DNA of 64,000 nucleotides from Warburgia ugandensis (Eukaryota > Streptophyta > Magnoliopsida > Canellales > Canellaceae), in assembly GCA_035236585.1 (NCBI GenBank), contig CP141126.1, positions 9,747,001 to 9,811,000 on the forward strand, written 5' to 3'. Under the pieces are notes generated by a model that made no database searches, was not told where the DNA came from, and saw only the letters and a list, made by a program, of their open reading frames with translations. The stretch's first letter is position 1. Every line of letters starts with the position of its first letter. The position numbers were made by a program, and so were the translations under genes. Below, in pieces: positions 1 to 11,348 of this stretch.

Positions 1-1110
1 TTTCTCTGACAATTGCCATGTTACTAACAACAATATAGGCTTTACAAGCTAAGTCCTCGTACGAATTCACCCTCTATTTTGTCACCTATCTTCGCCTCTC
101 CTCAGGTGCACGTGTTATCTTGACCGTATATTGCCAACTGATAATAAATCCTCCAACAGAGAGCACAGGCCGTGGTTATTAGCTAACGATTGCATGGGTT
201 GAATGATCTTAACCATCACATCTTGGGGCAACTTCTCAATGATTCAAACCATCTATCTGGTATGGAGGCAGCAGATGATTCTCAGCCTTTCATCAAGTGG
301 AGGTTTTGTGGATTAATGTAAAGTGTAGTTTTTCTGTTATCTAAACGTCCGTTTAAAGAACAGAGTCAGGGCCTTGATGAGTCTCAGTATTGGGCTATGG
401 CTCGTCAATAGCTCAGCTTTCCTGACAGATTGTTTTACCGGGCGTGAGAAGAGAATCTTTCCTGACAAACCGTCTTACAGCCTGGAGATAGTGGCGTCTG
501 GGGCACTTGATGGGAGGACCCTCCATGGAAACAGCCTCAAGCATCGAAGGGCTCCCAGTTTAATTCAGATCCTGATCACCTACAGCAGAATCTTGTCCAT
601 CGCTTTAATTTCATACTCTGCGAACGTGAAATACACTGTTTCGGATTTGCTGTACAGGAGACTTGAAAACGTATTTCCAATCGCTGGGATATGAAGTTAG
701 AACAATAGAACCATTAAGTGGGGACAACATCCATCACTGCACTAGTTGCACAAACTACAGCAAGCGAACAAATTAAACAGCTTAAAGACAAGGCTAACAG
801 CATATTTCTTTATGTAAAATCCTGTTGCTTGCTATTATTTGCAGCATTTTACAGCAGAAAAAAGAAGCATGGATTGATTATAAAGCTGCAGCTATAAAAG
901 ATTAGGTCTGAAGCTGCAAAAGACAAGGAGACTTCAGCGATTCAGAAATACATCAAAAGACAGTAAAAGAAGAAGAAAAAGACAACAATTAGTATCAAAT
1001 ATTTAGGTACCCTTGTACAATATGGACTGTGTCCGTTTAAATAGTGATATAGATGATCCAAGGGGAAGAACTGCTGTAGCAGGTTTACTGAGTCAAGTTT
1101 TGTTACATAA
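1..1110. other. Unassigned sequence at window start
   Basis: No convincing coding region was seen on either strand. The longest open frame on the plus strand (374-694) has no recognisable domain. The stretch could be intron or flank of a gene lying before the window. Confidence 0.4.
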
Positions 1111-1275
1111 AGGGCAGCACCGGTGCACGAAGCTCCCATCTATGCAGGGTTCGGGAAAGGGGCAGACTATAAGACCTAAAGTACACAGCCTTACCTTGTA
1201 TTTTGCAAGAGGCTGTTTCCATGCCGTGAACCCGTGACCACGATGACAACTGATATGAAATTACCGTACCAGTAT
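1111..1275 (-). mobile_element. Au-type SINE, copy 1
   Basis: Read on the minus strand this follows the plant Au SINE order: a tRNA-like head with a B box near 1226-1240, then a segment like CTCTTGCAAAATACAAGGTA, then a tail resembling GAGCTTCGTGCACCGGTGCT and ending in CTGCCCT. The same layout recurs about twelve times in the window. Target-site duplications are not clear, so it is probably an old copy. Confidence 0.8.
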
Positions 1276-2030
1276 GTATGACCTTGTCTCTGTTTGATAA
1301 TTCAGAAGAAAATGCCCAATCACTGTTAATTATTGAACATGAAACCACAACTACTGAAGTAACACGACAACTACAATTACTGTACATGATAAGCATCAAA
1401 CAGCAACACGATAAAACAGAAAGTGAGTCTCGTGGACAAATCTGCCAGTTCAGAAGAAGGTACAGCTCCTTATTCATCCACCGGATGGACGATCTCTAGT
1501 TACCACCGAACAATACCCGCATTTGAAGAAGTTCAGCATACTTATAAGATCCAATCGTCCCGATTTAAAGCTCCAAAACTGCACAGTTACAATAATCATT
1601 GTCATTCACATGAAAGTTGGAAAGTTGATTCAGGATATCTCTATTACTGCTGTCTGATGATACATATGACAAATTTCAAACTTACACATCATGTTGCAAG
1701 GACAAAAACGCTAATGTACACTGGACCAAAACCGATAGGCCCAGATGGGAGCCCACCATTACAGAAGCAATGGACATGTCAAAATCAGAATGAATAGACA
1801 AGTCTGCAAAAGCCTATCTTTGCAACAATCAAAGAGGTCACCGGATGAGTCATAATTGAATTAAGAGCAGCAACACAAAGCTAATCATCAAGATCGATTT
1901 AGAAATGGTAGGGAGACCAATAAATGTAGTTTTATTCTCAAGTATGCTACCAAAATCATTCCAAGTGTGATTCACCAGTAATACAACACTGAAGTGCGGC
2001 ACACCAGAAACTTTTACGTTACTGAAGGGT
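1276..2030. other. Unassigned intergenic sequence
   Basis: Several overlapping short frames (for example 1278-1499 and 1423-1797) show no family resemblance. I see no promoter or RNA gene that I can defend. Confidence 0.4.
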
Positions 2031-2034
2031 AACT

Positions 2035-2467
2035 ACAAAAGTAACCAAGTACTAACATCAACAACTTCATTCTAACAAGACCATGCTGGAAAAGACAAAA
2101 GATTGCAGGAAAAGTAGTTTGGACTAATACTGCCGAAGCCAGTTGCAGGAGTGTGGTAATCTGCAGTGTACCCATATAATAAAATGAGTAAGCAAATGAA
2201 AAACTAAACAACAGAAACTGCTCATTCAATTGGTCATATAACGACATTCGAGGGTACTAACACTGACGAAGTAACAAAGTACTAACATCAACAACTTCAT
2301 TCTAACAAGACCATGCAGGAAAAGTAGTTTGGACTAATACTGGCGAATCCAGTTGCAGGAGTGCGGTAATCTGCAGTGTAACCATATAATAAAATGAGGA
2401 AGCAAATGAAAAACTAAACAACAGAAACTGCACATTCAATTGGTCATATAACGACATTCGAGGGTAC
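2035..2467. repeat. Imperfect tandem duplication, about 200-220 bp unit
   Basis: The block at about 2041-2257 (beginning around AAGTACTAACATCAACAACT and ending CATTCGAGGGTAC) is repeated at about 2272-2467. The second copy lacks about 20 bp after ACCATGC and differs at a handful of bases. The two are adjacent and in the same orientation. Confidence 0.9.
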
Positions 2468-2917
2468 CAATTCACCTGTCATTTACTACGCTGATATACA
2501 AAAAGGAAGCCACAATAAGACAAACGCGAAGAGCCCCTTTTTTTCTTTTGAGTGGTCAAATACAAAGAGCTTTAGAGCAACAATGCCCACACCCTCCAAC
2601 TTTGTTAACATTAGGCGAACCTGTCAGAAGTTCACATTTACACCAGTCACGTCTCAAGTTATCCTATGGACAAGGTAAGATCTTACATAACTAGGCTAAC
2701 ATTTACTCCAGTTAGAACTAGAAATTTGGAGAATTGACACAGATTAGCATGGTCCAAGACGAAGCTTCAAGTTGAAAATTCTCCAATTTGTAAATACATG
2801 CCACCAACCATGGAAAATTCTCCAATTCTCCAATGCATTCGTCCACTAGATTCCCATGTAGGCCATTCGCATTCAAAGATACAGTAGAAACAGAGACCAA
2901 ATATGTTGACTAATTTT

Positions 2918-4159
2918 TCATCTGTACTGACCAGCATCTAAAACGGTACGTTTCAATTCTAATGCTATCTGCTCATTTTCAAGCTTCATCCTCTCATTTT
3001 CCATCCTTAGCTTGTCCAGTTCTCTGTCTTTCTTTCTGCTAATTTTCTCCCACTTGAAACGCTGCTTTTCCAACTCCAACATTTGTACCTCAATGTTTAA
3101 CTTCTGCTCTTCCAGCTGAAGTGAACGAGATCTTGTCCACTGGTTCTGTAACCAAACTGCTTTGGTTCCTTCAGGAAACACATGATTTATATCACTTTGA
3201 GCACTTTGAGAATTAGGTCTTCTGTTACAATCTTGAATAGTAGTGGGATTCCCGAAATTTGCAGCTTCAGGATCACATCCATGTTTCATTCTCTTTGGGA
3301 AGCACACCATCCCAATTGTTCCTCCATTATCACCATGTGAAGTATTACATTGCTCCATTTCATCATCCCTATCATCAGTTTCTGCTTCTTGTTCATCTTC
3401 ATCCATGTCATTCTGCATGAGCCTCCTTGCATCATGATTATCTCTACTCCTGAGGGCCAACTGCAAGGATCGCTGAAGAGCAGGATCGGCAGGTAAATAT
3501 AACCGGTTTCCATTATGGTACGAGCACATCTCCTCATAGTACAGATGCTTCGAGCTCAAAATCTTCCTAACATCCTCCTTTGCTTTCTCCGAAAGGTGGT
3601 CCATCATGTCCAAGAGTGCAGGGTTTGCCACAACCTTGCAGGAAGTGCCCCTTCCAAGAACATCTGTCAGTCTTTTGTATCTCTTGTTGAGATCATTGAA
3701 CTTGTCTTCGCATTGCTGAGGCGAGACATAACACCCTCTTTCACCCATGACTTTCGAGATCAATTTCCACTTCCCTTTCTTCTGTAAGACCAGAGATTTC
3801 CTTTTCCCACCGCTGCCACATTCAGATAAAGAATCTTCACCCAGATAAGAAACAATAGTGATCAAAAGCCGCACCATTCCATCGGTCCATTTCATTCGTT
3901 GCCAAAGAGAAGCCTTCTTCCCTTTCCCTACTTCATTGTGGCCATCGCCATCTTCTGTTAAGCTCCGTTCTTCATCGTCACTTGTGGAAGTCTGCGCTCT
4001 ATCTCCCTTATTGGTCTCAACTATTGAAAGCAGCTGATCACACTCATGCATATTTCCGGCGGAGAGAGGGAAAACATCGCGAATCGGAATATAAGCCATA
4101 CCCTGATGGTAATTCCTTCGCTGAAGGGTATGCGGGTTTTGTTGGCGATGAAGATGCAA
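2918..4159 (-). CDS. Trihelix-type (Myb/SANT-like) transcription factor
   Basis: A single uninterrupted frame of 413 residues. By recall it matches the plant trihelix proteins of the At1g21200/At1g76870/At3g10040 group, nuclear sequence-specific DNA-binding proteins. The order is: acidic serine-rich N-terminus (about 45-85); the trihelix fold from about residue 87, with tryptophans in WTDGMVRLLITIVSYLG and KGKWKLISKVMGERGC; then QCEDKFNDLNKRYKRLTDVL; a conserved block around LSSKHLYYEEMCSYHNGNRL; an acidic linker (about 260-285); and a C-terminal coiled coil (about 345-405) rich in E, K, R and L that could mediate dimerisation. The first Met is used, but a second in-frame Met lies about 20 residues in and could be the real start. 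In Arabidopsis At3g10040 is HRA1, a hypoxia-response attenuator. Orthology to it specifically is not shown. Confidence 0.9.
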   Translation of the reverse strand: MHLHRQQNPHTLQRRNYHQGMAYIPIRDVFPLSAGNMHECDQLLSIVETNKGDRAQTSTSDDEERSLTEDGDGHNEVGKGKKASLWQRMKWTDGMVRLLITIVSYLGEDSLSECGSGGKRKSLVLQKKGKWKLISKVMGERGCYVSPQQCEDKFNDLNKRYKRLTDVLGRGTSCKVVANPALLDMMDHLSEKAKEDVRKILSSKHLYYEEMCSYHNGNRLYLPADPALQRSLQLALRSRDNHDARRLMQNDMDEDEQEAETDDRDDEMEQCNTSHGDNGGTIGMVCFPKRMKHGCDPEAANFGNPTTIQDCNRRPNSQSAQSDINHVFPEGTKAVWLQNQWTRSRSLQLEEQKLNIEVQMLELEKQRFKWEKISRKKDRELDKLRMENERMKLENEQIALELKRTVLDAGQYR

Positions 4160-4935
4160 AGACCCTAGTTAGTCTAATAACCCATAAGAACCACTATGAA
4201 TAATATTGCCCCATTCCATTCCTCACCAGAAGAAAGCAATTTAGACAAATCCACAATCCTTTTCCTCCCCCAAGCTATAAAAAATTGCATCTCGTTCTGT
4301 CTGAAAATTGCTACCGAATCCAAATCATAATAACCCAAGAAACGATTGTCAATTTCCCTTTTTCAAAGCTACCATGCTTGCCTTTTTAAGAGTGATGAAA
4401 TGGTAGTAACAGATTATTAGAAGTCAAGAAACAGAGTAAAGAAGAAACACAAACCAAATACCATATTTGAGATACTCAGCTTCTGTTGGAAAACCAGGTC
4501 TGGTAAAGAAATATAATTCATGCATGATCAAACAAGAACCCAGTAACAAAGCTGGACTTTTTCGACATGCAACAGCCCCAAAACCAATTCTCCATTCCAA
4601 ATCTAGTTTTGGTTTTCTCAACAAGCAACAATCAAGAACACACTAAAGCACCTTAATTTCAACCAGACCCAACCAAATCAATAACCCATTCCCCATTTCC
4701 AATTAATATTCCCAGCTTCTCAGCAAAAACCACCTGGAAACCCCATTTACAGAGCAAAACCATAGACAAAACAAAGCAGAATACTCGTGAAGTAGTTCAA
4801 CAACAAAGAAAAATAGCAACTCAACTGATACAAGAGGTGAAAATTCTCAAGTTGTGGCTGATACCCGTTTTAGGATTGGTGCATTTGTCATGATTTTGTG
4901 CCGAGAATTCAGCTGGAATTGCAGAGAACGGCCAC
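4160..4935 (-). other. Probable 5' leader of the trihelix gene
   Basis: No coding region is seen between the trihelix start codon and the likely TATA box. The length suggests a long 5' untranslated leader, possibly with an intron, as is common in plant transcription factor genes. Exact borders cannot be placed without transcript data. Confidence 0.4.
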
Positions 4936-4966
4936 CCATTTCTTTTTAGTTGCAGAAAACAGAGAG

Positions 4967-4973
4967 ATTTATA
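4967..4973 (-). promoter_or_regulatory. Candidate TATA box for the trihelix gene
   Basis: On the minus strand CTATAAATCTCTCTG gives a good plant TATA box followed by a pyrimidine-rich stretch. It lies about 800 bp upstream of the start codon. A telomere-like AAACCCTA motif sits about 180 bp further upstream (5148-5155). Confidence 0.45.
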
Positions 4974-5454
4974 GCAGAAGACCGGAGAGTGTGTGCACGA
5001 AAGCATGGAAGGGTGCAATGTATGCCCGCATCCGTGGCCCCATGTGTATAAAGAAAAAAGATGATGGAAACAAAAAGAGGGAGAGTCAGGGATGTCGTTT
5101 TACTAAGACAAATCAAATCATAATTTAGAGTACTGATAATTCCATCCGAAACCCTAGTTTTCCTTGAAGGACCATCTCAAAGGTCTATGCATGGTGGTCG
5201 GTTAGTGATACTTGACCATTTCTGTGGACCCTACCTGGTACATTGATAATGGCCAGACATTACACATTTTGGGCTATCTTAAATATTCAACGGTTGGGCT
5301 ACAAATAGATGACTTAGGAAAAAGTTACTTTAAGATCCCACTTGCAACCCATTGATTTCACAGCTGCAATTGTATATGCATGTGGTGCCCCGCGGTTTTA
5401 CCTGCACGAGGGGTTCATGCGGTTCCTGTTGTGTTCCCGCAGACGAAGAGGGTA

Positions 5455-5620
5455 AAGGGGCAGCCCCTTGCACGAAGCTTCTTCTGATGCAGGGTTGGGG
5501 AAAGGCGCGGGTTCAAGGGTCTATGGTATCCAATTTTATCTTATATTTTTACACGAGGTTGTTTTTATAATCTTAAAGTCACGCGATGATAACTTTACCA
5601 CTGCATCAAGGCTTCCCTTT
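5455..5620 (-). mobile_element. Au-type SINE, copy 2
   Basis: On the minus strand it runs from AAAGGGAAGCCTTGATGCAG (head with A box) through a diverged B box region to a GAAGCTTCGTGCAAGGGGCT tail. The right end CTGCCCC and left end AGGGAAGCCTTG both fit the Au consensus, so this copy is near full length but diverged in the middle. Confidence 0.8.
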
Positions 5621-6300
5621 CCAAGAGTGTGATTGGTAAAAGTCAATTATCTAATTCTCTCTGTGCCTAATCACACAATTTGCTCCGCAGTTTAGTGTGC
5701 CCGCCTGAGTTGACGGGAATAATTGTTTTCTCCCTTTCAATGGTCAGGGAGGCTTTAGTAAAGCCTAGTGTGGCTTTGCTAACCAACTATACCTAAACAT
5801 ACATTTGTTTGACTCAAGATTGCGAGATGAATTTGAGGCAAATGACACGACACGATATCACGATGGGATTCTTAAATTTGGTTCCTTGGACCTTTTTCTT
5901 ATGATGTAGATGGATGCTCCTTTTGTCTGCTCATTTGACGGTCTGAATCTTCCGAGGGAGACGATGCTCTCTCTCTCTCTCTAGAAAAGAAGGTAGGATC
6001 TCCAATCTTATGATTCCTTTTGTCTGTACATTGAATGGGTTGGTAACGAATGTCAAAAGATTATGCATGAAACTGGCAGAAGGTCAGAAACCAAGGTTGG
6101 ATAATTTTGTCTTGTTTCTTTCATTTTCTCAAAGCAGAAGATGCATGGGACGAAAGGTCGTTTGTTCCTTGGTGACACGGCATGGCAGAGGAAGCCTCTC
6201 TTTGAAGGAACCACATTAAGGGGCTGCTCGGCCTGGGAATAACAATCTAAGTCAGCATCCAGTGTGGCCTCTGAAGTTAAGTGGACGTTGGCTTGAGCAG
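5621..6300. other. Unassigned sequence with short CT repeat
   Basis: There is a short CT run at about 5965-5981. The frame 6010-6219 shows no domain. Nothing else is supported. Confidence 0.35.
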
Positions 6301-6419
6301 CTAGACATAGTCTTCTTAGTGGTTCTTCTCGTCAACACATTCATGGATATATAATGGGATGTCTTCATCTCTTTAGGACAGAACAAATCCATGCCTACTG
6401 TAGCTTGGTCTCCTCTCAA

Positions 6420-6840
6420 TATAGATGTCTTAAACTGAATATTGATGGGTCATTTTCTACAGAAGCTGGTCAGTTTATTACAGCCGGAATGGCTGCTGTG
6501 GTCCAGTAACAATGGTGATGAATGGTGCTATTCGACTAGAGAGTGCCGGTTCTTCCAGTGCTTCCTGTAGCTAAAGTTTTGACCATTAAGACGGTGGTGT
6601 TACTCGCGGACAGCTAACCTCACTTGCCTGAGTTTCCCTAGTAATGCAGGTGATTCGAAGGTAGTTATTCAGTGGGTTGGAGATTTCATTATATGTCGAT
6701 GAATTTCATGAATACTTGACAACAGTGTTTGACTTAAATCATGGCTGGAGGTGTGCCAATCAAAAAGCAGATTCACTCACTGAGTAAGGCAGCCAAATGT
6801 ATGATCTTGAAATCTCAACTCGAGTTGCAACGGCTTAGTA
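6420..6840 (+). pseudogene. Decayed RNase H-like domain, probable retroelement relic
   Basis: Around 6425-6510 the plus strand encodes LKLNIDGSFSTEAG, which resembles the start of the plant RNase H-like domain (LNxDGS) carried by LINEs and domesticated relatives. About 250 bp later a segment reads KVVIQWVGDF and then CANQKADSLTE, like the closing (N/E)xADxLA motif of that domain. Stops and frame changes separate the pieces, so this is a dead relic. Its parent could be a LINE or a host RNase H-like gene. Confidence 0.4.
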
Positions 6841-6934
6841 GGGGGCTAGTGCCATTGCTAGACTGTTTATAGGCACTGTTGAATGGTGCACCTTTAGAAG
6901 GAGAGTCAGAGCAAAAGTTGTTGCCCGCTTGAGC

Positions 6935-7174
6935 GTTCTTATTCCTACTATTTGGTTCTCTCAAAACCTTGGCCTTGGACTTGAAATAGGTGGCCCAGAT
7001 ACTGAGTACATTTCTGGGGATGTTAATGAAGATGTTTCCCACGAGGAAGCCGCCACGTTCTTATTCTTACTCTTGGTTGTCTCAAAGCCTTCGCCTTGGA
7101 CTTGACACCGGTGGCCGAGATACTGAGTACATCTCTGGGGATGTTAATAAAGATGTTTCCCACGAGGAAGCCAC
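6935..7174. repeat. Tandem duplication, about 118-bp unit, two copies
   Basis: The block from GTTCTTATTCCTACTATTTG to TTTCCCACGAGGAAGCCGCC (about 6935-7052) is repeated at about 7053-7174 with around ten differences. It follows the RNase H-like relic and may belong to the same element. Confidence 0.85.
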
Positions 7175-8812
7175 ACCATGGTTCCGGTCTTAGATATCAT
7201 TGCGCAAATCTACAGGGCTAACAACAAAGAATGTAATTACAAGAGGAAAAGAGACATGTCCGATTAGATGTGTTAGTAAGTACATATCTCCAAGGTTGTT
7301 AATTATATGTCAATAAAAATAAAAATAAAAATATTTGCTTATCTATCACATTAGGTTTTAGGCTAAAAAGAAACATGGTTAAGTTAAGGGAGCCATAAAG
7401 TGAAAGGGAACAAGAGGCATAGTATGGCTAGCCATGAAAAGGTCTACGTGACTGTAAGTCACATGTTTCCCAAAATGGCATAACCGTAATCTTGCTTGGT
7501 GTAAACCAACTTATGCATAAGTCAAGTGACTTATGAGCCATAACTTATACCTTCCTAGAATTATATGAGAGGAAAACTCCTATTTGTTATTTGAACGCCC
7601 AAGCAATTATTTTAGGCAGCTAATGAGCTTCTGACAATTATCAGAATCATCAAGCTGGTCATGAATGCTTCTGCAACTGTTTGACACTGTTCTATCTAAG
7701 AATATTGTACAAGTGTGCCCAGTGAGACTAGGTTCATGGAGCTGTTTGGGTAGTAAGGGCAATTCTATATTTGCCCATCCAATGCATTTATGCAATTGTC
7801 TTCATTGATAAGCATCAGTGAAGGGGAGGAAATGAGTCATTCAAGCTTTTCTAAAGAGAGGTGGCATCAGATGCTTCGTCTGTTCGATGCTAGGTGGTTG
7901 CTCCAAGCAAATTAATCGATGCCACTCTAAAGAGATAAGAATGATTGGTGCCGCCTTGAACCTTCAAGCAGTCCAACTGGTGCCACGTTATGGCTTGAAG
8001 TAGACTAACCAATGCCACTTTGAAGCTTGTGGCACTGGTCACTCTCGCTTACTAGTGCCATTTGACATACTCGTCCTAGCAACTTTTAGGGCCTTTTCTC
8101 ACCGGCATTTTGGTGTTATTATTTTTTTGTCAAAAAAAAGTAACGTCAATGTGGCACAATGAAAAATAACAAATGAAGCTAAAGTAGAAACGTTATAATT
8201 CTTATAAAAGATTATTTTGGTATTTAAAAATATTAAAGAAGAAAATGCTAAGAGAAAAGCCGCATTCTTGCTCAAGAGTAACAAACATCTTTTGAGGTTC
8301 ACACATGGCACATCGGCACGATAATTCATTAGTCCGGCAGCCTTGTAAGTTAGAACATAAGTAAATTTTCTCAAAATAGAGGAAATAGTAATAAAAACCA
8401 TGCTGGTGTTTGCTCTTAAACAATTTACGATTGTCCCAATGTTAGCTGCTGCAGGGGATCAGATGGTGCATGACGATGTCCCTGTAAATGAATTGCTTGG
8501 ATCACTCCAAGTTCAATTTCCAAAAACACGGCATCTCCTTGTGTAAATGTTTACCATTTCAATATTGTGATAATGGCCATGTGGAGATGGTTATTTATCT
8601 TTCAAGCATCATGGCCATTCCAAACATTGTTTTCTACCAATGCCGAAAATGGACAGGGAATGAAGGTGAATTCTTCATGCGGATCAACCACTATTTTCTA
8701 AGGAATGGTTTTGTAAGTGAAATGAGAGCTGTCCAAGCAACTGTCAAAGGAAATGTTGAATTACCTGCTGAAATATGAAATGATTTATCACACCTTAAAA
8801 CAGGGAGAGGTA
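7175..8812. other. Unassigned sequence
   Basis: An A-rich microsatellite lies at 7312-7333. At 7860-8065 loosely repeated motifs such as GGTGCCAC and GATGCCACT recur at irregular spacing. A 96-residue frame at 8488-8778 has no recognisable domain. No gene is supported. Confidence 0.35.
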
Positions 8813-8972
8813 GAAGGGGAACCTTGGTGCAATGGTTGAGTTGTCATCGTGTGACCTAAAGTTCACTAGTTCGAGATGTGAAAATGACCTTTTGCAAAAT
8901 GCAAGGTAAAGCTGCATACTGTTGTATATACTATAGCTTCGTGCGCCAAGCTGCCCTTTTTTTTAAAACAAA
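8813..8972 (+). mobile_element. Au-type SINE, copy 3
   Basis: The head CCTTGGTGCAATGGTTGAGT carries a good tRNA-like A box and GTTCGAGATGTGAAAA the B box. These are followed by CTTTTGCAAAATGCAAGGTA and the tail CTTCGTGCGCCAAGCTGCCC, ending in a T run. The short direct repeat GAGAGGTA on both sides (8805-8812 and 8973-8980) is a likely target-site duplication. The tail is shortened around the CCCCTTCCC block. Confidence 0.85.
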
Positions 8973-9077
8973 GAGAGGTACATGTCTAAGATAGAGGGCT
9001 TATGGCGTTGTGGAAGATTGCAACAGGCTGCCTATGTTCATTATCTCTATGTCTATCATTGGAATGTTTGTCATTCT

Positions 9078-9578
9078 TGTTAGATATTGGACGCGCGTAT
9101 GTGTATTGTATATTATATGCTATCATATAGGTTTGGCCTAAATTAAAGTGATCTAATAAGTTTAAGGTTAAATAGGCTATAGTCATCTCAAAAGGTATCA
9201 TTTTATTATGTGTAGAAACCTATAGTCATCTCAAAAGGTATCGTTTTATTATGTGTAGAAACCTAATCTCCAATTTCTATTTTATGATGGGCTAAAATAA
9301 GAAATAAGGAAAGGGGATATAATTATAAATGGTTATGATCTCTAAATTGTACGTATGATTCTTTTCTGACATCCCATCATAAAAAAAGAGGGAATACAAT
9401 TCTCTAGAAAGGTCATACGCATCAGTTTGGAAGATCAGGAACCGCAAAGCTCAAAAATCACATCCAGACTCATGGATTTAGGTACGCTTCCGCATCTAGT
9501 CTTTATTTTTGATGATTTTCGTGGAGGACCTTGGTGTGATGAATGAATATTTATCAATAAAGTATATTAAAGACAACA
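9078..9578 (+). repeat. 5' LTR of the copia element
   Basis: It begins TGTTAGATATTGG and ends AAAGACAACA, giving the TG...CA ends expected of an LTR. It contains a private 43-bp tandem duplication (9178-9220 and 9221-9263) that the 3' LTR lacks, which explains most of the length difference. Confidence 0.93.
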
Positions 9579-9580
9579 AG

Positions 9581-9592
9581 TGGTATCAGAGC
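9581..9592 (+). other. Primer binding site, tRNA-iMet type
   Basis: TGGTATCAGAGC lies two bases after the 5' LTR. This is the standard plant copia primer site, complementary to the 3' end of initiator methionine tRNA. Confidence 0.93.
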
Positions 9593-10685
9593 GTTTGCAC
9601 GTAAAATCATTGAGAAACAAGCCTTAATCTATTTTTTCTTATTATATGACTACTTAAAACAGTTCCTAAAGACAACAAATTGTTTTCCCATCTCTCATGA
9701 TTCAAATTGGAGATTTTTTTTGGGATTAGGGTTTTAATGTTTGAAAACCGTGGTACAGTAGAAAACCCATCATAGAGACACTTCAAATGAATTATCTGAA
9801 CTGAAAGATGGATTCAAGGACCTTCAAAACCCAAGAAATGGGAAAAACAGAACAAAAATCGGGTCATCATGGACCCCAATCAAATCAAAACAAAATGAAT
9901 GGCTCGGGCTCATCGTCTACCTTGAACAATGTGCCCAAGACGCCGTTCGCGGGACACATTGCGGGACGACGAGCACAAGCACTCGTTCGTGCGCAGAAAC
10001 CCGAAGCGGCACTGTCACGGATAACGCAAAGAACGAGCGTCCTGGAGTCCGGGGATGCACGCGGTGCATCCACGTCGGGCATTCTAGAGTTGACGCGAAC
10101 ATGATTTTGGTACTAAATCTTTGATTTGATCACACCTACCTAAGTTAAATTCATAAAATAGTGCCAAATTGCTTAGATCGAGCCAATCAGAGGGCGATCA
10201 TGCCCTAAAACTAGAATATTTGATAATCAATAAGGAAAATTTTGAATTCAAATCTTAGTACAAGTTTCTTTTAGATGTCTAATATTTAAAATGAGTTGAT
10301 TGAAACAATATGCTACCAAAATAGCCCCTCTTATGTAAATCAATTTAATTTTGAATATCAAGATGGTTGTATGTAATTCATGCAGATATTGACCAGCCCA
10401 AAGGAAGATTAATATTTGGCCGAATTACATACACACCTATGGTAATAAATATGTGACAATTATTGGGTACTGCATGTGAACAATAAGTCAGTCCAAAAAA
10501 AAGGCTTATTATTTGATAGGATTTATTGTCAATATTTGATTACTACACCAAGAGTACCACTTACAAGTTAATATTTCTGTCCAAAGACTAAATATTAATG
10601 TTATGATAGGTATCTTGTGATGGGCCCTACCATTATTTGAATTTAATTTAATTTAATTTAATTTTAAGTATGATATGGAACTTAT
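9593..10685 (+). other. Leader between primer site and gag
   Basis: This is the untranslated leader of the copia element. An open frame at 9808-10104 shows no retroelement domain. A short ATTTA microsatellite lies at 10640-10665 just before gag. Confidence 0.5.
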
Positions 10686-11348
10686 GTGATATGTTGTTTT
10701 GTTCTATTTTCAGTTAATACATCTGCTTCTACCAACATTAATTATATTCCCATGTTAAATGTTACCAACTTTAAGGAATGGAAAGATAACGTCACAATCG
10801 TTCTTGGCTGCATGGATCTGGACCTTGCGCTAAGGATTGAACAACCCACTGCTCTTACAGATAAAAGTTCCATTGAGGAAAAACGGGACTTTGAGAAGTG
10901 GGATCGTTCAAATCACATGAGTCTTATGATCATGAAGAGTGGAATTCCAGAAACCTTTAAGGGTGCTGTGTTCGAAAAGATAACTACTGCCAAGGAGTTC
11001 CTTAAGGAAATTGAAAACCGTTTTGCTAAAAATGATAAGGCTGAAACAAGTACGATTCTGTCGAACTTGATTTTAATGAAGTATAAAGGAAAAGGCAACA
11101 TCATGGAGATGTCTCATCTTGCTTTAAAACTAAGTTAAGAGTTGTCTGAGGATTTGCTCGTGCATTTAATTTTGATTTCTCTTCTTACACAATTCAATCA
11201 ACTTAAGGTAAATGGTCTCTTAACGAGCTCATTTCTCATTGTGTGCAAGAGGGGGATAGACTAAAGCAAGAAAAGACTGAAAGTGCTCACTTAACAAGTA
11301 CCTTTAAGGACAAGAACAAGAAAATGAATAAGGAAGCTGCAAGTGGTC
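10686..11348 (+). pseudogene. gag: copia gag, 5' part
   Basis: The frame 10686-11138 contains MLNVTNFKEWKDNVTIVLGC followed by an alpha-helical region typical of copia capsid proteins (UBN2/gag type). A stop occurs at KLS (11138), after which the homologous sequence goes on in broken frame (SEDLLVHLILISLL and so on) to 11348, where the foreign insert begins. In an intact element this would be the capsid that packages the RNA. Confidence 0.85.
11209..11348 (+). repeat. 140-bp direct repeat, left copy, around the gag insert
   Basis: It runs from TAAATGGTCTCTTAACGAGC to GCTGCAAGTGGTC and matches 13140-13279 except for about five bases. Both copies are gag sequence. See the finding on the gag insert. 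Confidence 0.92.

Noticed and set aside
2725..2765. Resemblance to the U6 snRNA core (ACAGATTAGCATGG)
   Set aside because: Only about 30 bases are similar, with gaps. The 5' stem-loop, the 3' part and the plant U6 promoter elements are missing.
9808..10104. Plus-strand frame of 98 residues after the copia primer site
   Set aside because: No resemblance to gag and located in the expected leader; likely chance.
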